From Enoplolaimus lenunculus (taxonomy: Eukaryota; Nematoda; Enoplea; Enoplida; Thoracostomopsidae), in contig JASANG010003619.1 in assembly GCA_030248215.1 (NCBI GenBank), positions 1 through 64,000 of the forward strand: a stretch of DNA of 64,000 bases. Reading direction: 5' to 3'. Each line of letters opens with the position of its first letter. Within the stretch, counting starts at the first letter, position 1. Below are positions 33,973 through 46,810 of this stretch, piece after piece. The notes below the pieces were generated by a model, which did not search any database, was not told the origin of the DNA, and saw only the letters and a program-made list of their open reading frames with translations. The position numbers were made by a program, and so were the translations under genes.

Positions 33973-36900
33973 TCACGCAGCAGCAGGGCAGTATGCAGTT
34001 CCATCTAGGGACGATAATGCAACACCGTTCAAACCGGCACACGCAGTCTGAAATTTAATAGAGGCGAGTAGCTAGAAGCGTAACCACGATTTCAGTTCAA
34101 AAGAGAACGTCTCAGTGTAAATGAAAATCTTCTAATCTCTACGACTCCAACATCCAGATGATTATTCTAACGTTTGTTCAAAGCGCTTGCTTTTATTCCT
34201 GTTTGCAGAAGTTTGGAAACAGTATATATACTCGATTGTTGTACAAAGCTCATTTACGCTATTATAAGCTATTTCCATTGTTGTTTTTATTAACACAAAC
34301 CAGTAATAGAATGCGAAAAAGGTTAATTTTTAGGCAAATAGGATGTAACCGAAAATAGGAAAAATGGAAGCTGTAAGTAACATATTTTACTCACCCAAAA
34401 CCCGGAGTTGAAACAAAAACAGTTTATAAAAATAATGCTGAATTTGCAAACTTAATCAACAAATTTGCAAAGTATGGTCAAAACAAATTGTTCATAAGAT
34501 TCATTTTTTATAAATTTGGGCAAAGCTCTTAAACTTGCCTTAAAGTTCGAAAAAACTTTTGTTAAAAAATTTGAGATATTTTATTACCGAAATTTTTAAA
34601 ACCTCCGGCAAAATTCCTACCGGATCCGGAGATCGATTTTTTGCCATAGCCGGAGGCAGGCCTTTAGTCGCATATACCCTTTAGCCGTTTAGGAAAATAA
34701 TCTAAGGCAACTCCTGTACAATTCGTTGAGCAGCCGACTATATGTTTCAAAATTAGGTCCAAGCGATTTTATTTTGTACTTTAACCCTTTCTCACATGAA
34801 TATTTTCTATTTCCCTTGAGACCTAGTTTTATGCTAGAATTCGAACTCCAGTGACTGGTGTGGGAGGCTATTACCATCACCACTCAGCTATAGGAGCTTG
34901 ACGCTCGAGCCCGAGGGGGCTCTCACGTCTTGTGCTGATTTAGTACTATGTATACATGTTGCAATTGTTAAACACGGTGCGATATATATTATTTACCGTA
35001 TATACACTGCGCTGAGTTGCCTACAGTGCGATATATATTATTTGCCGTATATACACTGCGCTGAGTTGCCTATAGGCAACTCAATGTGAGAAGGGGTTAA
35101 GGTTGTTTGACTTACCGATCCTGCAATGGTCCCTTCACCAAAACCGTTTAAGATATTCTTCCAAAAATTCGCTGCCAATGTTCCTTGGTAAACAGTTTTG
35201 CCATTGCTTGATTTGTATTTTGTCGCTTGGTTGATGTCTTTTCTGAAACAAACGGTAAAGACCGAGTTTACACCATCAATTTTTGAACCACATTTATTTG
35301 TCAGCTGTAACTTAAATTTCAGCTGAACAATAGTCTACAAATTTTAACTCGCGTTTGGAATTTAACCGCGCTAGAAACTTCGTCATCGTTTAATTTTTTC
35401 AGAATCATTTCAGTTTTTCTCATTTTTTTAAAAATGACAAACGCTTCAGGGTCGATTGACAAAGATTTAAACAATTATAAAAAGGCAAAAAGCGGAAAAC
35501 ACACTAATATTTGGATTAATCTTAAATTAAACGAGTTCAGCATTTTTGCATAGAAAAAACAACAATTGCACTTTAAATTTGCAAAATATGACGACGCCTT
35601 GCGCTATTTTCGTTTTGCTCATAAAATGTCATTCGTTGAAATGTTTTTCTTGCATTAGAATGATCAATGATTAAATTGATTGTTCAAAAAAGAAGGCTAT
35701 CAGATTTAACCCTTTCTCACATGAATATTTTCTATTTATCCTGAGACCTACTTTTATGCTAGGATTCGAACTCCAGTGACTTGAGCGGGAGGCGTATACC
35801 ATCACCACTCAGCTATAGGAGCTTGACGCTCGAGCCCGAGGGGGCTCTCACGTCTTGTGTTGATTTAGTACTATGTATACGTGTTGCAATTGTTAAACAC
35901 AGTGCGATATATACTATTTAACGTATATACACTGCGCTGAGTTGCCTACAGGCAACTCAATGTGAGAAGGTGTTAAAAGTCTAAAATTTATACAGGCAAC
36001 CAGTTTATGGCATATAAACTTACGGTTTAACTCCTGCTGATTTATATGTCTTTTTGTCAGTTTTCCATACGGCTTTCATGTGTTTCTTCAATTCTTTTAA
36101 AAAAAATTTATCGATTTGTTTCGTTAACTTGCTTGAAACTGTCGCACTGAAAAAAAAAGTAAACAAAACACCAATTATATGCGGGCAGTGCCCGGGCAGA
36201 GGGCAGGCAGATGGGCCTGGTCCATTTAAAATATTTTTTATCATTCCTTCTCTGAGAATATTTTTACCATTCGTTTACTTAGAGTATTATATACAATTCC
36301 TTCTTTTAGAATGTTTTTATCATTCTTTCTCTGAGAACCTTTTTACCATTCCTTGTCTAGAATAATTTTTACCATTCTTTTTCTTAAAATACTTTTTGCC
36401 ATTCCTTCTCATAGAATATATTTACCATTCCTTCTCATAGAATATTTTTTACCAGTCCTTCTAACAATATTTTTTACCATTCCTTCTCATAAAATATTAG
36501 TTACCATTCCTTGTCTTAGAATATGTTTCCATTCCTTCTCTTACAATATTTTTTACCATTCCTCTCATAGAATATTTTCACCATTCCTTTTCTTAGAATA
36601 TTTTTACCATTCCTTCTTATAAAATATTTTTTACCATTCCTTCTCTTAGAATATTTTTTACCATTACTTCTCTAGAAAATTTATTTACCATTCCTTCTGC
36701 AGAAGTCTTCGGCTGAACCAGAAAATTTTATGTTCTCTCCAAACATGTCAAACCAGTAGTACGATCGGCACCGCTAGTTATTTTATTCGTTCATTTTCCA
36801 GACTCCTTTTACAAGCTAATAATCAGATCTAGATCACGAATAGTAAAGTTACCATTGCGACAGTAAGAATTGTGCCTTGAACTAAAAATTGGCTTTGATT

Positions 36901-37595
36901 GGAAAATTTGTGTTTTGGAGGAAACAGCACTTTTACCACATTTTAGAGACAGGCTTCACACAGAAGGACAACCGCAGCTTTTTGTGTGAGTCCCAACATC
37001 GCAAGACATGCAGTGATAAAGTAGACAAAAATCGGGTTATAAAGATAAAACCGTTCCACTTGTTGCTTTACCAGTCAAGTGCGCATACACAACGGTAATC
37101 ACTTTTTCAAGATATCCATCATTCGAGGGCATATAAACAATTTGGATGACACAATTTTGTAACCAAACCATTCTCATTGATACTTTAGTCGTCGTGACGC
37201 TTAATTTAACAAAAATTCTAACGATTTTTCAATGGCCATTATAATACAGGCAAAATTTTTCCAAAAAAAACCGCAACCGGGAAGGCAAAGTAAAATCAGG
37301 TAGTCAAAATGACGCTGAATTTGTGAAAAGCGATTTATGATTAAAAATTTCAAATAAAGCGATTTATGATTAAAAATTTCAATTAAAGCGATTTATGATT
37401 AAGAATTTCAAATAACTTAAAAGGTTTGATTATAATTTTTGCTGATATAAATGTTGGTAACACTTACGTTGCGGCTGTGCTTGGACTCAATCCAAATTTG
37501 TTGGTATACCCTGACGACGAATTCAGTGCAGCTTGACTAAGCATCGGTAGTAACGCTGCGAACACTACGGCGGCAAGGCAAAACGCACGCATCAT
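33973..37595 (-). CDS. Secreted-protein paralogue B (four exons, 150 aa)
   Basis: Minus-strand exons are 37595-37468 (128 bp), 36146-36024 (123), 35242-35116 (127) and 34047-33973 (75), in phases 2, 2 and 0. Donors are GTAAGT, GTAAGT and GTAAGT, and acceptors are TTCAG, TGTTTCAG and AAATTTCAG. Residues 1-22 form a signal peptide (FCLAAVVFAALLPMLSQA). The mature protein starts with ALNSSSGYTNKFGLSPS, continues with a lysine-rich probably helical stretch ending VWKTDKKTYKS, then KDINQATK and EGTIAGS, and ends with a CAG...SLDGTAYCP loop. Its only two mature cysteines are C129 and C146, so one disulfide is likely. Two AATAAA signals lie about 84-107 nt past the stop. I know of no matching family. 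It is probably an extracellular effector or structural protein, but function cannot be assigned. Confidence 0.85.
34588..34660 (-). repeat. Repeat R10 fragment in intron 3
   Basis: GCCTCCGGCT, ATCGATCTCCGGATCCGG and TTTTGCCGGAGGTT on the minus strand match 42945-43070 on the plus strand in intron 2 of paralogue C. It has the same orientation relative to its host gene in both. Confidence 0.55.
34781..35100. mobile_element. piggyBac-type MITE R7, copy 1
   Basis: It is bounded by TTAA on both sides with inverted ends CCCTTTCTCACAT and ATGTGAGAAGGGG. A TTAA duplication with CCC ends is the piggyBac signature. Inside, on the minus strand, are an A-box-like TAGCTGAGTGG (34890-34880) and a B-box-like GAGTTCGAATTC (34848-34837). 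A 51-bp internal direct duplication (GTGCGATATATATTATTT.CCGTATATACACTGCG) and a short stem GTTGCCTATAGGCAAC sit near the right end. It lies in intron 3 of paralogue B. Confidence 0.8.
35706..35976. mobile_element. piggyBac-type MITE R7, copy 2
   Basis: It has the same TTAA-flanked ends (CCCTTTCTCACATGA and TCAATGTGAGAAGGTG) and the same tRNA-like core as copy 1 in the same orientation, but without the 51-bp duplication. It lies in intron 2 of paralogue B. Confidence 0.8.
36240..36705. repeat. 26-bp minisatellite in intron 1 of paralogue B
   Basis: ACCATTCCTTCTCTTAGAAT followed by ATTTTT recurs about 18 times with small length changes (24-28 bp). Frames through it, such as 36353-36622, are artefacts of the period. 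Confidence 0.8.
37325..37418. repeat. Short tandem repeat, 28-bp unit
   Basis: AAAGCGATTTATGATTAA followed by AAATTTCAAAT or close variants occurs three times in a row. It lies in intron 1 of paralogue B. Confidence 0.75.
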
Positions 37596-40500
37596 CTTAA
37601 GATGAGATTATGCAAAAAAAATTTAGAAATTATCTGAAATTCGTATAAAATTGTTAACATCAGGGTGTAAGCGGATTAGTAAAAATATACCGGGCAATAG
37701 CAGGGATCAAATTACTAAAAACGGAAAACGGAATTTGAATTACAAATGTTTTAATACGATATTTGTTGCCACTAGAATTGAGTAATGCAAATATTCAACT
37801 TGCTTGCCAAAATTTTAAAGAACAAATAGCGGATGCATTAAAAAATTATCCATTTGTATGTGATTTCATCTTGAAATGAGGTCGCCAAAGAAAAATTAAA
37901 AACATTTGAAATACGTATCAAATTGCAAAAATCTGGGTGTAAACGGACAGTGCAAATAACTGAAATTAAAAACGTATATTAAATTATAAAAGTGTCAAAG
38001 TTGTTTTATTTGTCTGCTAATACAATTGAGGCGTGCAAATATTCAGCGGGTTTTCTATAAAATTTTAAATATTATGGCAGATGCGCACAAATTTGTTTTG
38101 ATTTGAAATGAGTTTTGTCATTTTATATTTGATTTTCATTTTATATTTGATCTTACACCATAGCCTGAAACGTAAACCGACAGCGATTTTTACTGGAAAC
38201 GAAATCAAAGTTGTTCACAAGACAGACGGTAATAAATTAGTGTTTCGTATCACTATTACAGATGGGCACCCGATATACAGATATCCGGATGTGAAAATAT
38301 TCGGATTTGTATCCGAAAAGAAACGTGTATATAGTGTGGGGGCGGGCGGGAGGACGTCCTCCGTCAGTAGTTTTTTGTAATAAAATGGTAAGGTCCTTAC
38401 CTTACAATTATTCCCTTCAGGAAATTTTTTTGGGATAAAAGAAGTTCCCCTTATCTTACAATATTCTTCCTCAGAAAGTTTTTCTGCAAAAAATTATGTC
38501 GTCCCTACATTACAATTCTCCCCCTCAGAAAATTTTTTGCTGAAAAATTACGTTTCAAAACATTTATGAGCCCGCCTCCATCAGGCATTTCTGGATCCAC
38601 TAAAAGTAACATGGGTTGATGTTTGTTCGAAAACGACTCATGTATATACCTATAGTTCGAGGGAAGGGTGACATTAGATTGAATCTGAGGCAAAAAACAA
38701 ACCAATTTCAGGTGGCTAACACAAGTATTCATTAGTCAGTAGCAATCTTCTAAACTGATCACCCAGCAATATTGAAGCAGTTGCATAAAAAACTATTTTT
38801 AGAATTGTACGTTTTACGCTCAAAGCAATCAGCTTGTCGGTTGGGATACTTCCCTTAGAGCGATAAGTTGAAACAAGTGCTTGAGAAACGAAACTTTATG
38901 TTCGAAATCCCAAAAACGCGAAATCGAGTTTCGAATATCCGAAATAGAAAATGTAATTTCGGATATCCGGATAAATAACGGCAGCAATTGCCGGATATCC
39001 GAATATGCCCATCACTAATTGTATACTATGTTTATAAATATAAGTTATTCTTTAAGTAATTACTTAGTCGCCGACTTAGTGAATACTGAAATTTTCGAGA
39101 AAAAACAAATAAACGCCAAATGTCAGCCACTGTCATAACAAGAAAGCTGTATATTGAAGACGCACTAACAGTTTATAATTTCAATTTGATCAAGATTAGG
39201 TTAGTATGCCTGAATGGTAAATTTGTAATCTATCAAATTTAGTCAGCGACTTAAGTATTTGCTGAACTTAAACACCCTCTTAAAACCTAGGCTTTGTATT
39301 CGGTTGCGCTCAAGATTAAGATCACTGCTATGAAATGATTCACGAAGCAAATTGTTCACGGAACAAGAAGACGCTGTCACTTTCGTTTCAGTGTTTTCAA
39401 TTTTAACACGAAATCATTTTGAGTAACAATGGTACACGAAATTGTATTTGTTAGTGCAGTATTCGTTGTTATTCTGAAGCAAGTACTAGAAACAACGATA
39501 ACTAAATAAAATCTATGACTAAAGTAGTGTCATTAGTTGTTTTTTTGCAACTTCAACAGCAGCAACCAACCGTACTGGATCATAATTCTCTATAACGTAA
39601 GAAAGTAAAACCAAAAATATTCAATGTATCATGGATATTACCGATACATTTAACTCAACAAATGTTGAAATGTTCTATAAAGACCGTTATATAAGCTCAC
39701 TTCGAACGAACAGGGAGTTATCTAAGCGTTAAACAATTTATATATGTTTAAATTTTAGCAAAGCCAGTTCTCAATTATTTCATTTTGAAACTGTGGCTAC
39801 AAGATTTAAGCCGTATTAACAACATTCATGCGGGCTTTAACAGCGAAATCTGACGGATCATTTTGAATATTTTAGGATTATAATATTTTCAACAAAGATA
39901 TTTTGAAAAGTTTGTTTTCAACCAATCCTGCTAATCCGCAGTTGATAAGATGGTAAGTCGGTATAATAGTGAGATTTTTCAAATTGCCCGCGCAAAACCT
40001 TGCCGTAATTAAACTATTTTTATTATTTTACGCAAAAAATGTTTCAAATCAAACATTTAAGCTCAAAGAACTCTAAATCTGTGCTTATGTATTTGAGTAT
40101 TTCAAGTAAGATTTAGTTTAATGCATAGTTTAACTTAGCGCTGTTTTACAGGAATGTGACGAAGATTGAACTCAAAATGACGTAACATTTCATATTATAT
40201 TTAAATCCAAATTAAAACTCTACTACAGGTTGCCGTGTAAGTCCAATATTGCTAATCTCAGTTGAAATTTTATTAATCTATACTGTTTTAATTACGATAA
40301 TTCCCAAACAAAAGACAGTACGGAAATGATTTGGTTTTTACGACGGCAAAATAAAACTGCGAAAAAAATGGCAAACTTTGAATTGATAAATTTTATTTAA
40401 AATTACAATAGTATACAGAGTGTTTTAATGACAAACTAGTCCGCCAAATACGGATTAACGCACTGAAGCTCAAAGCGTAGGAGGACATCATTGGAGTATA

Positions 40501-41246
40501 AATTGCGGAACAGCAACGCATGCAAGCGCTCAAAACTACAAATTAGCCTGAAATTATGAATTTCAATGTTATTTTTTTAATAAGTTTATCTTTATTCGGC
40601 TGTTTTTCATAACAGACAGTTTGGCAATTTTTGATTGGACCGACTTTTTGATATTTTACCAATTTCAAATTGTCGGGTTGTGAAAAATTACGGAGATTTT
40701 GCATGCTACTGATACATGAAACGTACTTGATTACATTTTTAATCGTTTACAGAAAGAAGTCGGCTGGCCATTTGACCTGCCGGCCAAATGTCTGTCCGAC
40801 AGGTTGCAATCTGAAACACTGAACAAAATAAAATTTTTGATTGCGCAATTATTTTTCTGAACTGTCAGTGGTGGGCCTGTATATATAAATGTCAGGGCTG
40901 ATTTCTAGTGCCATGCCAGCGATGTTAACTACAATAACACAGTGGCTAGAGCTCTATGTACGGTAGAGAAGTTTTGGCTGTTGTTTTTGTTTCGTTTTTA
41001 ATTAAATTTTACAACGGAGCAGTGTTACCGATTGAGTATTGTGGCTTGCCCGCTGGGAGATAGGGAGACGAAACGACTGAAAAAAATTACGCTCCAGTTT
41101 TTACGCTCAGGGTTAGGCTTACCAGGCTTAGCTTTAGGTTAGTACGCAGGCACTTACATTTAACACAGTTGCTAACGAATTTGTTTCGTTTTGTTTTGAA
41201 GTCTATCCTTATAAAGTAGTGATTTTATATATTTTGACCGAGCACA
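37596..41246. other. Divergent intergenic region between paralogues B and C, repeat-filled
   Basis: 37660-38070 holds R12-like copies (AACGGAAAACGGAATTTG, TTTTATTT.TCTGCTAATAC). 38340-38605 is R14 (inverted GGATCC-type ends, related to 57082-57265). 38880-39015 is an ATATCCGGAT-rich inverted segment related to 38260-38300. 39040-39290 is R6. 39620-41100 shows no supported feature. TATAAAG at 41210 may serve paralogue C. Confidence 0.5.
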
Positions 41247-44200
41247 ATGATCTTTCGACCACTTTGGTTGTGTTGCATTGTTGCAACCATATTGATTTCA
41301 TTCACATGCGACGGTGCAATTAACTCATCATCTGCGTACACAAACAAGTTCGGAGTGTCGCCTACAGCGGCAACGTAAGTTTATTGCAAGATGGACCCGT
41401 AGCCATAGAGCTGTCGAGGGGGGTCGTAGAAAATATTTGCCCCTCCCCATTCGTCTCGAAAAATTTCAAACTAGCTTATATGTGATCTTAAAATTTTTTA
41501 TGGCCCTGCTAAAACGATTTCTGCCCCCAGAGCAAAGTGAGTTGACTACGAGTCTGTTGTAAAAACGGCAGACGCCATGGGTCGTCGTGTAGTTTAATCC
41601 TTGACTCGAATTGGGTACATCGCGAGCGACAACGCAACCTGTGTACGCAAAATAGTGCACAATGTGCAGTATTCAACAAATATTGCGCGAACCATAACGA
41701 CCCAAGTAAAGTGGCTGGAGTAGTAAGATGTATCTTCATTTTTGACTCAAACTCATTTGCAGTCTAGTTGGAGTCCGATAATGGGAGTCCATAAGTCTTA
41801 ATTACACTCCATAAAAGAAGCCAAAATTGAACAATGGCCAAGAGTAGCGTACACTCATGATAACCCGTATAATCAACAAAAATGCTTCGGAGCACCTCAG
41901 TTGTGTCGAAAAGAAAAAATATCAAAAGGGTGTTAGCTTTGAGTAAAATTGAGCTGATTTTAAAATAAAGAAAAGTCCGTCCTGCCACCGATCTCTTATT
42001 CGGGTCGCTACAGTACGCGATATTTGAAATATATACAAATGGGAACGATCGGCTTGGCGAGAGCAGAGATTAAAGTGAACAGCCCGCAGCCGCCCCGCTT
42101 CGGCATGCCCCCGGAGGCTTGAATTTTTGTAGCCGCTACAAGGGATCGCACGTAAACCGCTTGCACTAAAGATGTAAACAGTTATATATTAACAAAAAGT
42201 TAGCAGCATTTCAGTGATTTTCAATTAATAATATATTTCTTCAGCACTTTTAGTTGTTCAATACAGAGCAAGCAGTGAACCAGAAAAGTTTTTAAACTGT
42301 GGAAAATTTACATATGTCGTCTGCCTACAAATTGTCAGCTAAGTTTTGAGCGAAAATTTTCAAAACCGAATGAAATTTTGCTTTGAATTTGTTTCCAATT
42401 TTTGCCCAATTTCGGACGGCCTGCCCTATGGGGTGGCCAATTGGCCCGACCACGCCGCATGGGGCCCCATGAATGGAACAGGGTTAACTGTTTATTCTGA
42501 ATTACAGTGAATATCAGAGGTATTAAAACAAAACTTGCAACAAAATAGGCTCAGTTAGTTTTACATACCAACACTCTCGTAGACTTGCTAATCGCATAGT
42601 TTTTGCGCTGTGAAACCCTAAACACAAATGTAAAATGCTGTAAATATATTTTAAAGAACTTATTTTGAAAACACTTTAAAACTCATTCAGTTTTCAAACT
42701 CGTTGTTTATTAACTAATTTTAGAGTCATTTTTAACTTTCTTTCAAGGGCAACTTTGGCAAGCAAACAAGAAACAAAAATCAAGAAGAAAATGGTAACAT
42801 TTATTCGCAAGCATATGAAGAATGTATGGAAAACGGACAAGAAAACCTACAAAAGCAATGGAGTTAAACCGTAAGCTTTTGTAATTAAATATTTACTGCA
42901 TGATAGAAGGTATTTTTAGCTGTGTGCAGCACCTACCGCCAATTAGCAGGATACATCCGGAGGTCTGCCTCCGGCTCGGCCATAAAATCGGCCTCCCGCT
43001 CCGGCTGCGGTAGAATTTTTGCCGGAGGTTCCGGCGAATTCGGTAATAAAATTTTGCATTATTTTGCATAATTTAGCTGCTTACCGCGTTTCGTTTTACT
43101 TTTGTCACAATTTTCAGGAAATAACAGAAAATTAGCGTAAAAGCAAACAACTTAATAACATATTACAATGATCCGCTTATAGTTTTAGGGTTATTGCGTA
43201 TCGCAACGACCCCCCTCTAAACAAGGGGGTTGGCTAAAACTAAACGCCCGGTGGTACATTTTGCACTATGCGGAACTCCAAGAGTTGTACACTTTTGTAT
43301 TATACACCATTGCTTTAAGAAACTTGTATTTGGAATGCAGCCTACACTTAAACTTTAGTTTTGAGCGCACTTGTTGTAGCTGCACTGAGTCTAGCTCCAT
43401 CAATGATATAGAGTTTGTTCAATTTTTCTTTTGTAAGGCGTTAAAATCTGTAAAATTAAAGCCGAAACGCCGAACAAACGTAAATCAAATTTGGGTAATG
43501 TTCTAGTAACTTTAATCGATTCAACTGTTAAATGGTTAAGTTTTTGAACAGTTAAACGAACGTCATTGACCAGTTAAAAGTAGGGCGTATACAAGGAAGG
43601 AAAGGTCACATGTATACATGTATCTCTTCGAAACTTTTGAAAAGACTCGAAAAATGCACTTTTACAGGCTGTAGAATAACCTGCAAAGTTCAAAAATATT
43701 TCTCACAAAAACGCTTTTTACCCTGGTTATCCCTACATGAAATCAAAACCTGGCTTCGCCATTTACGGAAGAGAAAAGTGTCTGTAATGAAGAGCTAAAA
43801 GTATTTCACTGGTACAATAAGTTTCTTGATTTTTATTACAATATTTGGTAAAGATTTTGTTTTAGAAAGGACATAAACCAAGCAACAAAACCAAAAAGTG
43901 GCACTGCACGAACGTTATTGGACGGAACAATTGTATCAAACAACTGGAAAAACATTTTCAACGCATTGGCAGAAGGAACTATAGCGGGATCGGTAAGTTA
44001 ACCCTTTGTCACACAGGGCATACTAGTCAGCCAGCTTTGCCCAATGCGCAAATGTTCTCAAACAAACAGCAATCAGCACGCTATTTTTTCATAAAACAAT
44101 GATTTTTTTTCTGTTGTAAGAAAATATTGTAAACAAAGCAATGCTGGAAAGTTAACCAAAATACGTATTTGGGGCATTCCAGCTTTGGTATATTGATATG

Positions 44201-45225
44201 TGCACTGTAGAGCAAAACTGTGTACTGCAAAAACTGCACAATGCGCCGCGATTAACAATTACAAGTATGCTCAGTACAAAATCAATGACGTTCACTAGCA
44301 AACATTATGGCCGCATGTATGTATACTAATGAAAACATTTTGACGTAAACGCTTTCATAAGTATGTTTTATACAGTTTAGGAATGCTAAATTTGAGAATT
44401 CGTGTTAATTTTATTAAATTCTAAAGCCCTATCCACAACGTGTCAAGTTTTGCTGCGAAAACTTGTAACTGCAAATTACACGCAGAACTTGCAGTTTTTC
44501 ATCAGCCAATGAGAAAGCGGCTGCAATAAATTCAATGAACATGCATGGTTATTCACACAAGTGACCTAAAAACCTAACAATAATATTTAATGAATTTTTT
44601 GCAGCTGGAAGTTCTTCGAACGGGATTTTGGACGAAACTTACAGGTGCAAGTTGCAGGCGCAAGTTTTCGCAACAAAAACTTGCACGTGTGAATAAGGTT
44701 TAAACGTTTTTTCAAAAAGCTTAAATATCTGGTTATTAAAATTTCTTTATTGTTTGTGACACGAGCCACAAATGTCAAAAATTCCATACAAATACGCAGT
44801 GCTGCAGCTAAGAGGGATAGTAGGTAGGCGCCGCGTTTTTTTTGTGGACATCTTTGCACTTTACCAGGCCAAATAATACCCATTACGTTACAAAACAATT
44901 CAGTGTTCAGATAAGTATCCCTGCCCCGGCGTACAAATATACTTGCCGCACTATACGAACAATTTCTGGTTGTTGGAATCCAATTTTAAATCTTCAGATA
45001 CCATTTGAACGAACATATACGTTTGAACTGATTAGGTTTTGCATTAAATTTTGTAACTTTTATGAATGTGTGGTTATTAAATTTTACAACGGAATTTGGT
45101 ATTGAGAATGGGGTGTTTGACATTCATACGGTGTGGCTGTTTGTTTTTAGTCTTCGTGCGCTGGAGTTTTGGCAAAGAAACTCACCGAACTTGATGGAAC
45201 AATCTACTGTCCAACAACAGCATAA
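41247..45225 (+). CDS. Secreted-protein paralogue C (four exons, 150 aa)
   Basis: Exons are 41247-41374 (128 bp), 42748-42870 (123), 43866-43992 (127) and 45151-45225 (75), in phases 2, 2 and 0. Every exon length equals that of paralogue B. Donors are GTAAGT, GTAAGC and GTAAGT, and acceptors are CTTTCAAG, TTTTAG and TTTTTAG. The signal peptide covers residues 1-23 (LWLCCIVATILISFTCDG). The mature chain begins AINSSSAYTNKFGVSPT. Exon 2 has VWKTDKKTYKSNGVKP, exon 3 KDINQATK and EGTIAGS, exon 4 SSCAG and ELDGTIYCP. C129 and C146 are the only mature cysteines. TATAAAG at 41210-41216 leaves a very short 5' leader. AATAAA occurs at about 45646 and 45669. It is transcribed away from B. Confidence 0.85.
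41390..42016. repeat. R4 and R1-like fragments in intron 1 of paralogue C
   Basis: 41390-41540 has R4 features (GACCCGTAGCCATAGAG, AAAATTTTTTATGGCCC). 41705-42014 ends with CTCTTATTCGGGTCGCTACAG, the R1 terminal repeat, followed by TA, and has GGAGTCC words like R1. Its left end is poorly conserved. Confidence 0.5.
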
Positions 45226-45639
45226 TTTTTCGGCTGATACTGAAATATATGATGTGTTTAGCAGCTGTCGTCATTATTTAAATCGAATGTTGTCGCTTTT
45301 GAACTAAAAATGGTGCATAAATTTGGCCCATAGGCTTAGACTTATTCTTAGCAAGCAGGCGTTCATGATTAACATGAGCCGAAATTTTGCGAACAATATT
45401 TTACAGGATGCTGTGTAGCGGTAGTTTAATCATTCAGCACAGGTTCGATGGTTCAGAAATCTATTTCTAGTACTGACGACAAGTGTTACACACACATTGT
45501 AATAACCTATTAATTATACTCATTCGGTGTGTATACAATCTTAAGAATAGTTTTCAGTCCTGCTCATTTTATGTCAGTTCATTTACATTGCACATGTTTT
45601 ATTGTTTGCATATATATCTGTTGTACTTTACTGATTTAT

Positions 45640-46105
45640 GCGAAATAAATGTTGCAACGAATTCATTTTACTGTGATCCAAGCGAAATAAATGCTGCAAT
45701 GAATTGCTATACTTACGCGTTTTCAGGTCTTTCCATCGTCGGAACACTCTCTAAAAACATAAACTTAAATTATAGCTTAACTAAACTTGAATACTAGTTT
45801 TAATAAAACTTAAATGGCTGGACGGACTAACAAAACTAGAATTTTCAGTTTTACTTAAACTAACATGTTTTTAATTAAGTTTAACATGAGTTTAAATAAA
45901 CTTATTTTTAGTTTAAGTAATGAGTGCAGCTCACAAATTACGTGTATTTAACAGTTTGTTAAGTTTAGCTTAAACTAAAAATATGTAAGATTTGTAGAGT
46001 TTAAGCGTAAACCGACCTGTTAGTTTAGTTAATCTACAAATAAGTTTAATACTGCTGGATTACCTTAAGCTTAAATCAAGTTATTTTAAGCTTTTGCACG
46101 AGGAT
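45640..46105 (+). repeat. Local 44-bp duplication and R5 copy
   Basis: GCGAAATAAATG(T/C)TGCAA is duplicated at 45641 and 45684, giving two AATAAA signals that could serve paralogue C. 45745-46100 is R5, the inverse of the block at the window start. Confidence 0.6.
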
Positions 46106-46210
46106 GCTGTTGGAGAAACCGTCTATTCGCGTAAGGAAGTGCTAGTCTGCTTCAAACAGGCAGCGTCATAAACTTTGGATAGCATAAGCGAATTCTGTGT
46201 TTGCCAAAAT

Positions 46211-46402
46211 TGGCCAATGTTACTTTAAGGGGCGTAACAGTAGATTAAGCGTATTTCTAAGCCTAAGCCTAAGCCTATACGTTGCAAAAATGTGTTCCTA
46301 AGCCTAAGCCTAAGCGTAAGCAAAAAAATGTAAGCTAGAATCTAAACCTACTCTTTTATGGACCCACCAGAAACCTGGACGCCCCTTAAACTAACATGGG
46401 CT
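46211..46402 (+). mobile_element. Telomere-hexamer MITE R2
   Basis: The ends TTGGCCAATGTTACTTTAAG and CTTAAACTAACATGGGCT are inverted. Two CCTAAG arrays and the ACTCTTTT.TGGACCCACCAGA block match the copy at 33110-33313. Confidence 0.8.
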
Positions 46403-46810
46403 GAAAAATTCTTCTTACGCCAGCAAGAAATTTTCTTACCCGCTCGACTAACAATAACTGGTTGATGGGTTGCGTCTCACCATTTGCTAATTAATCACCA
46501 CTTGTTTAATATTGCAAAATCATATTTCGTGTACTTGTTACAAATGTTGCGGTGTTTTTGAAAATGACAAAGTCCCAAGAGCAAATAAAATCATTTCTAC
46601 TATATACTGCTTCCTAATTAAAGTTAGATTGTTTTAATCAAAACAACGTTTAAAGCAAACTGTAATTAATGTAAATTGTTCGGCATTTGCAAGTATTGTT
46701 TTCAAAAACGTAAAAAGAACATTGTGCGAATTTAAGATATTTAAACTCGTGCTTGGCTCGTTTGTTTTAATCAAAAAGTTTAAATTTTCACCAATATATC
46801 TGTATACACA

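Noticed and set aside
40557-40613. Signal-peptide-like 18-codon ATG frame
   Set aside because: It ends in TAA with no donor site before the stop, and there is no downstream partner exon.
45483-45797. 104-codon Cys-containing frame
   Set aside because: It includes a local 44-bp duplication with AATAAA signals and runs into repeat R5. It is more likely the 3' side of paralogue C.
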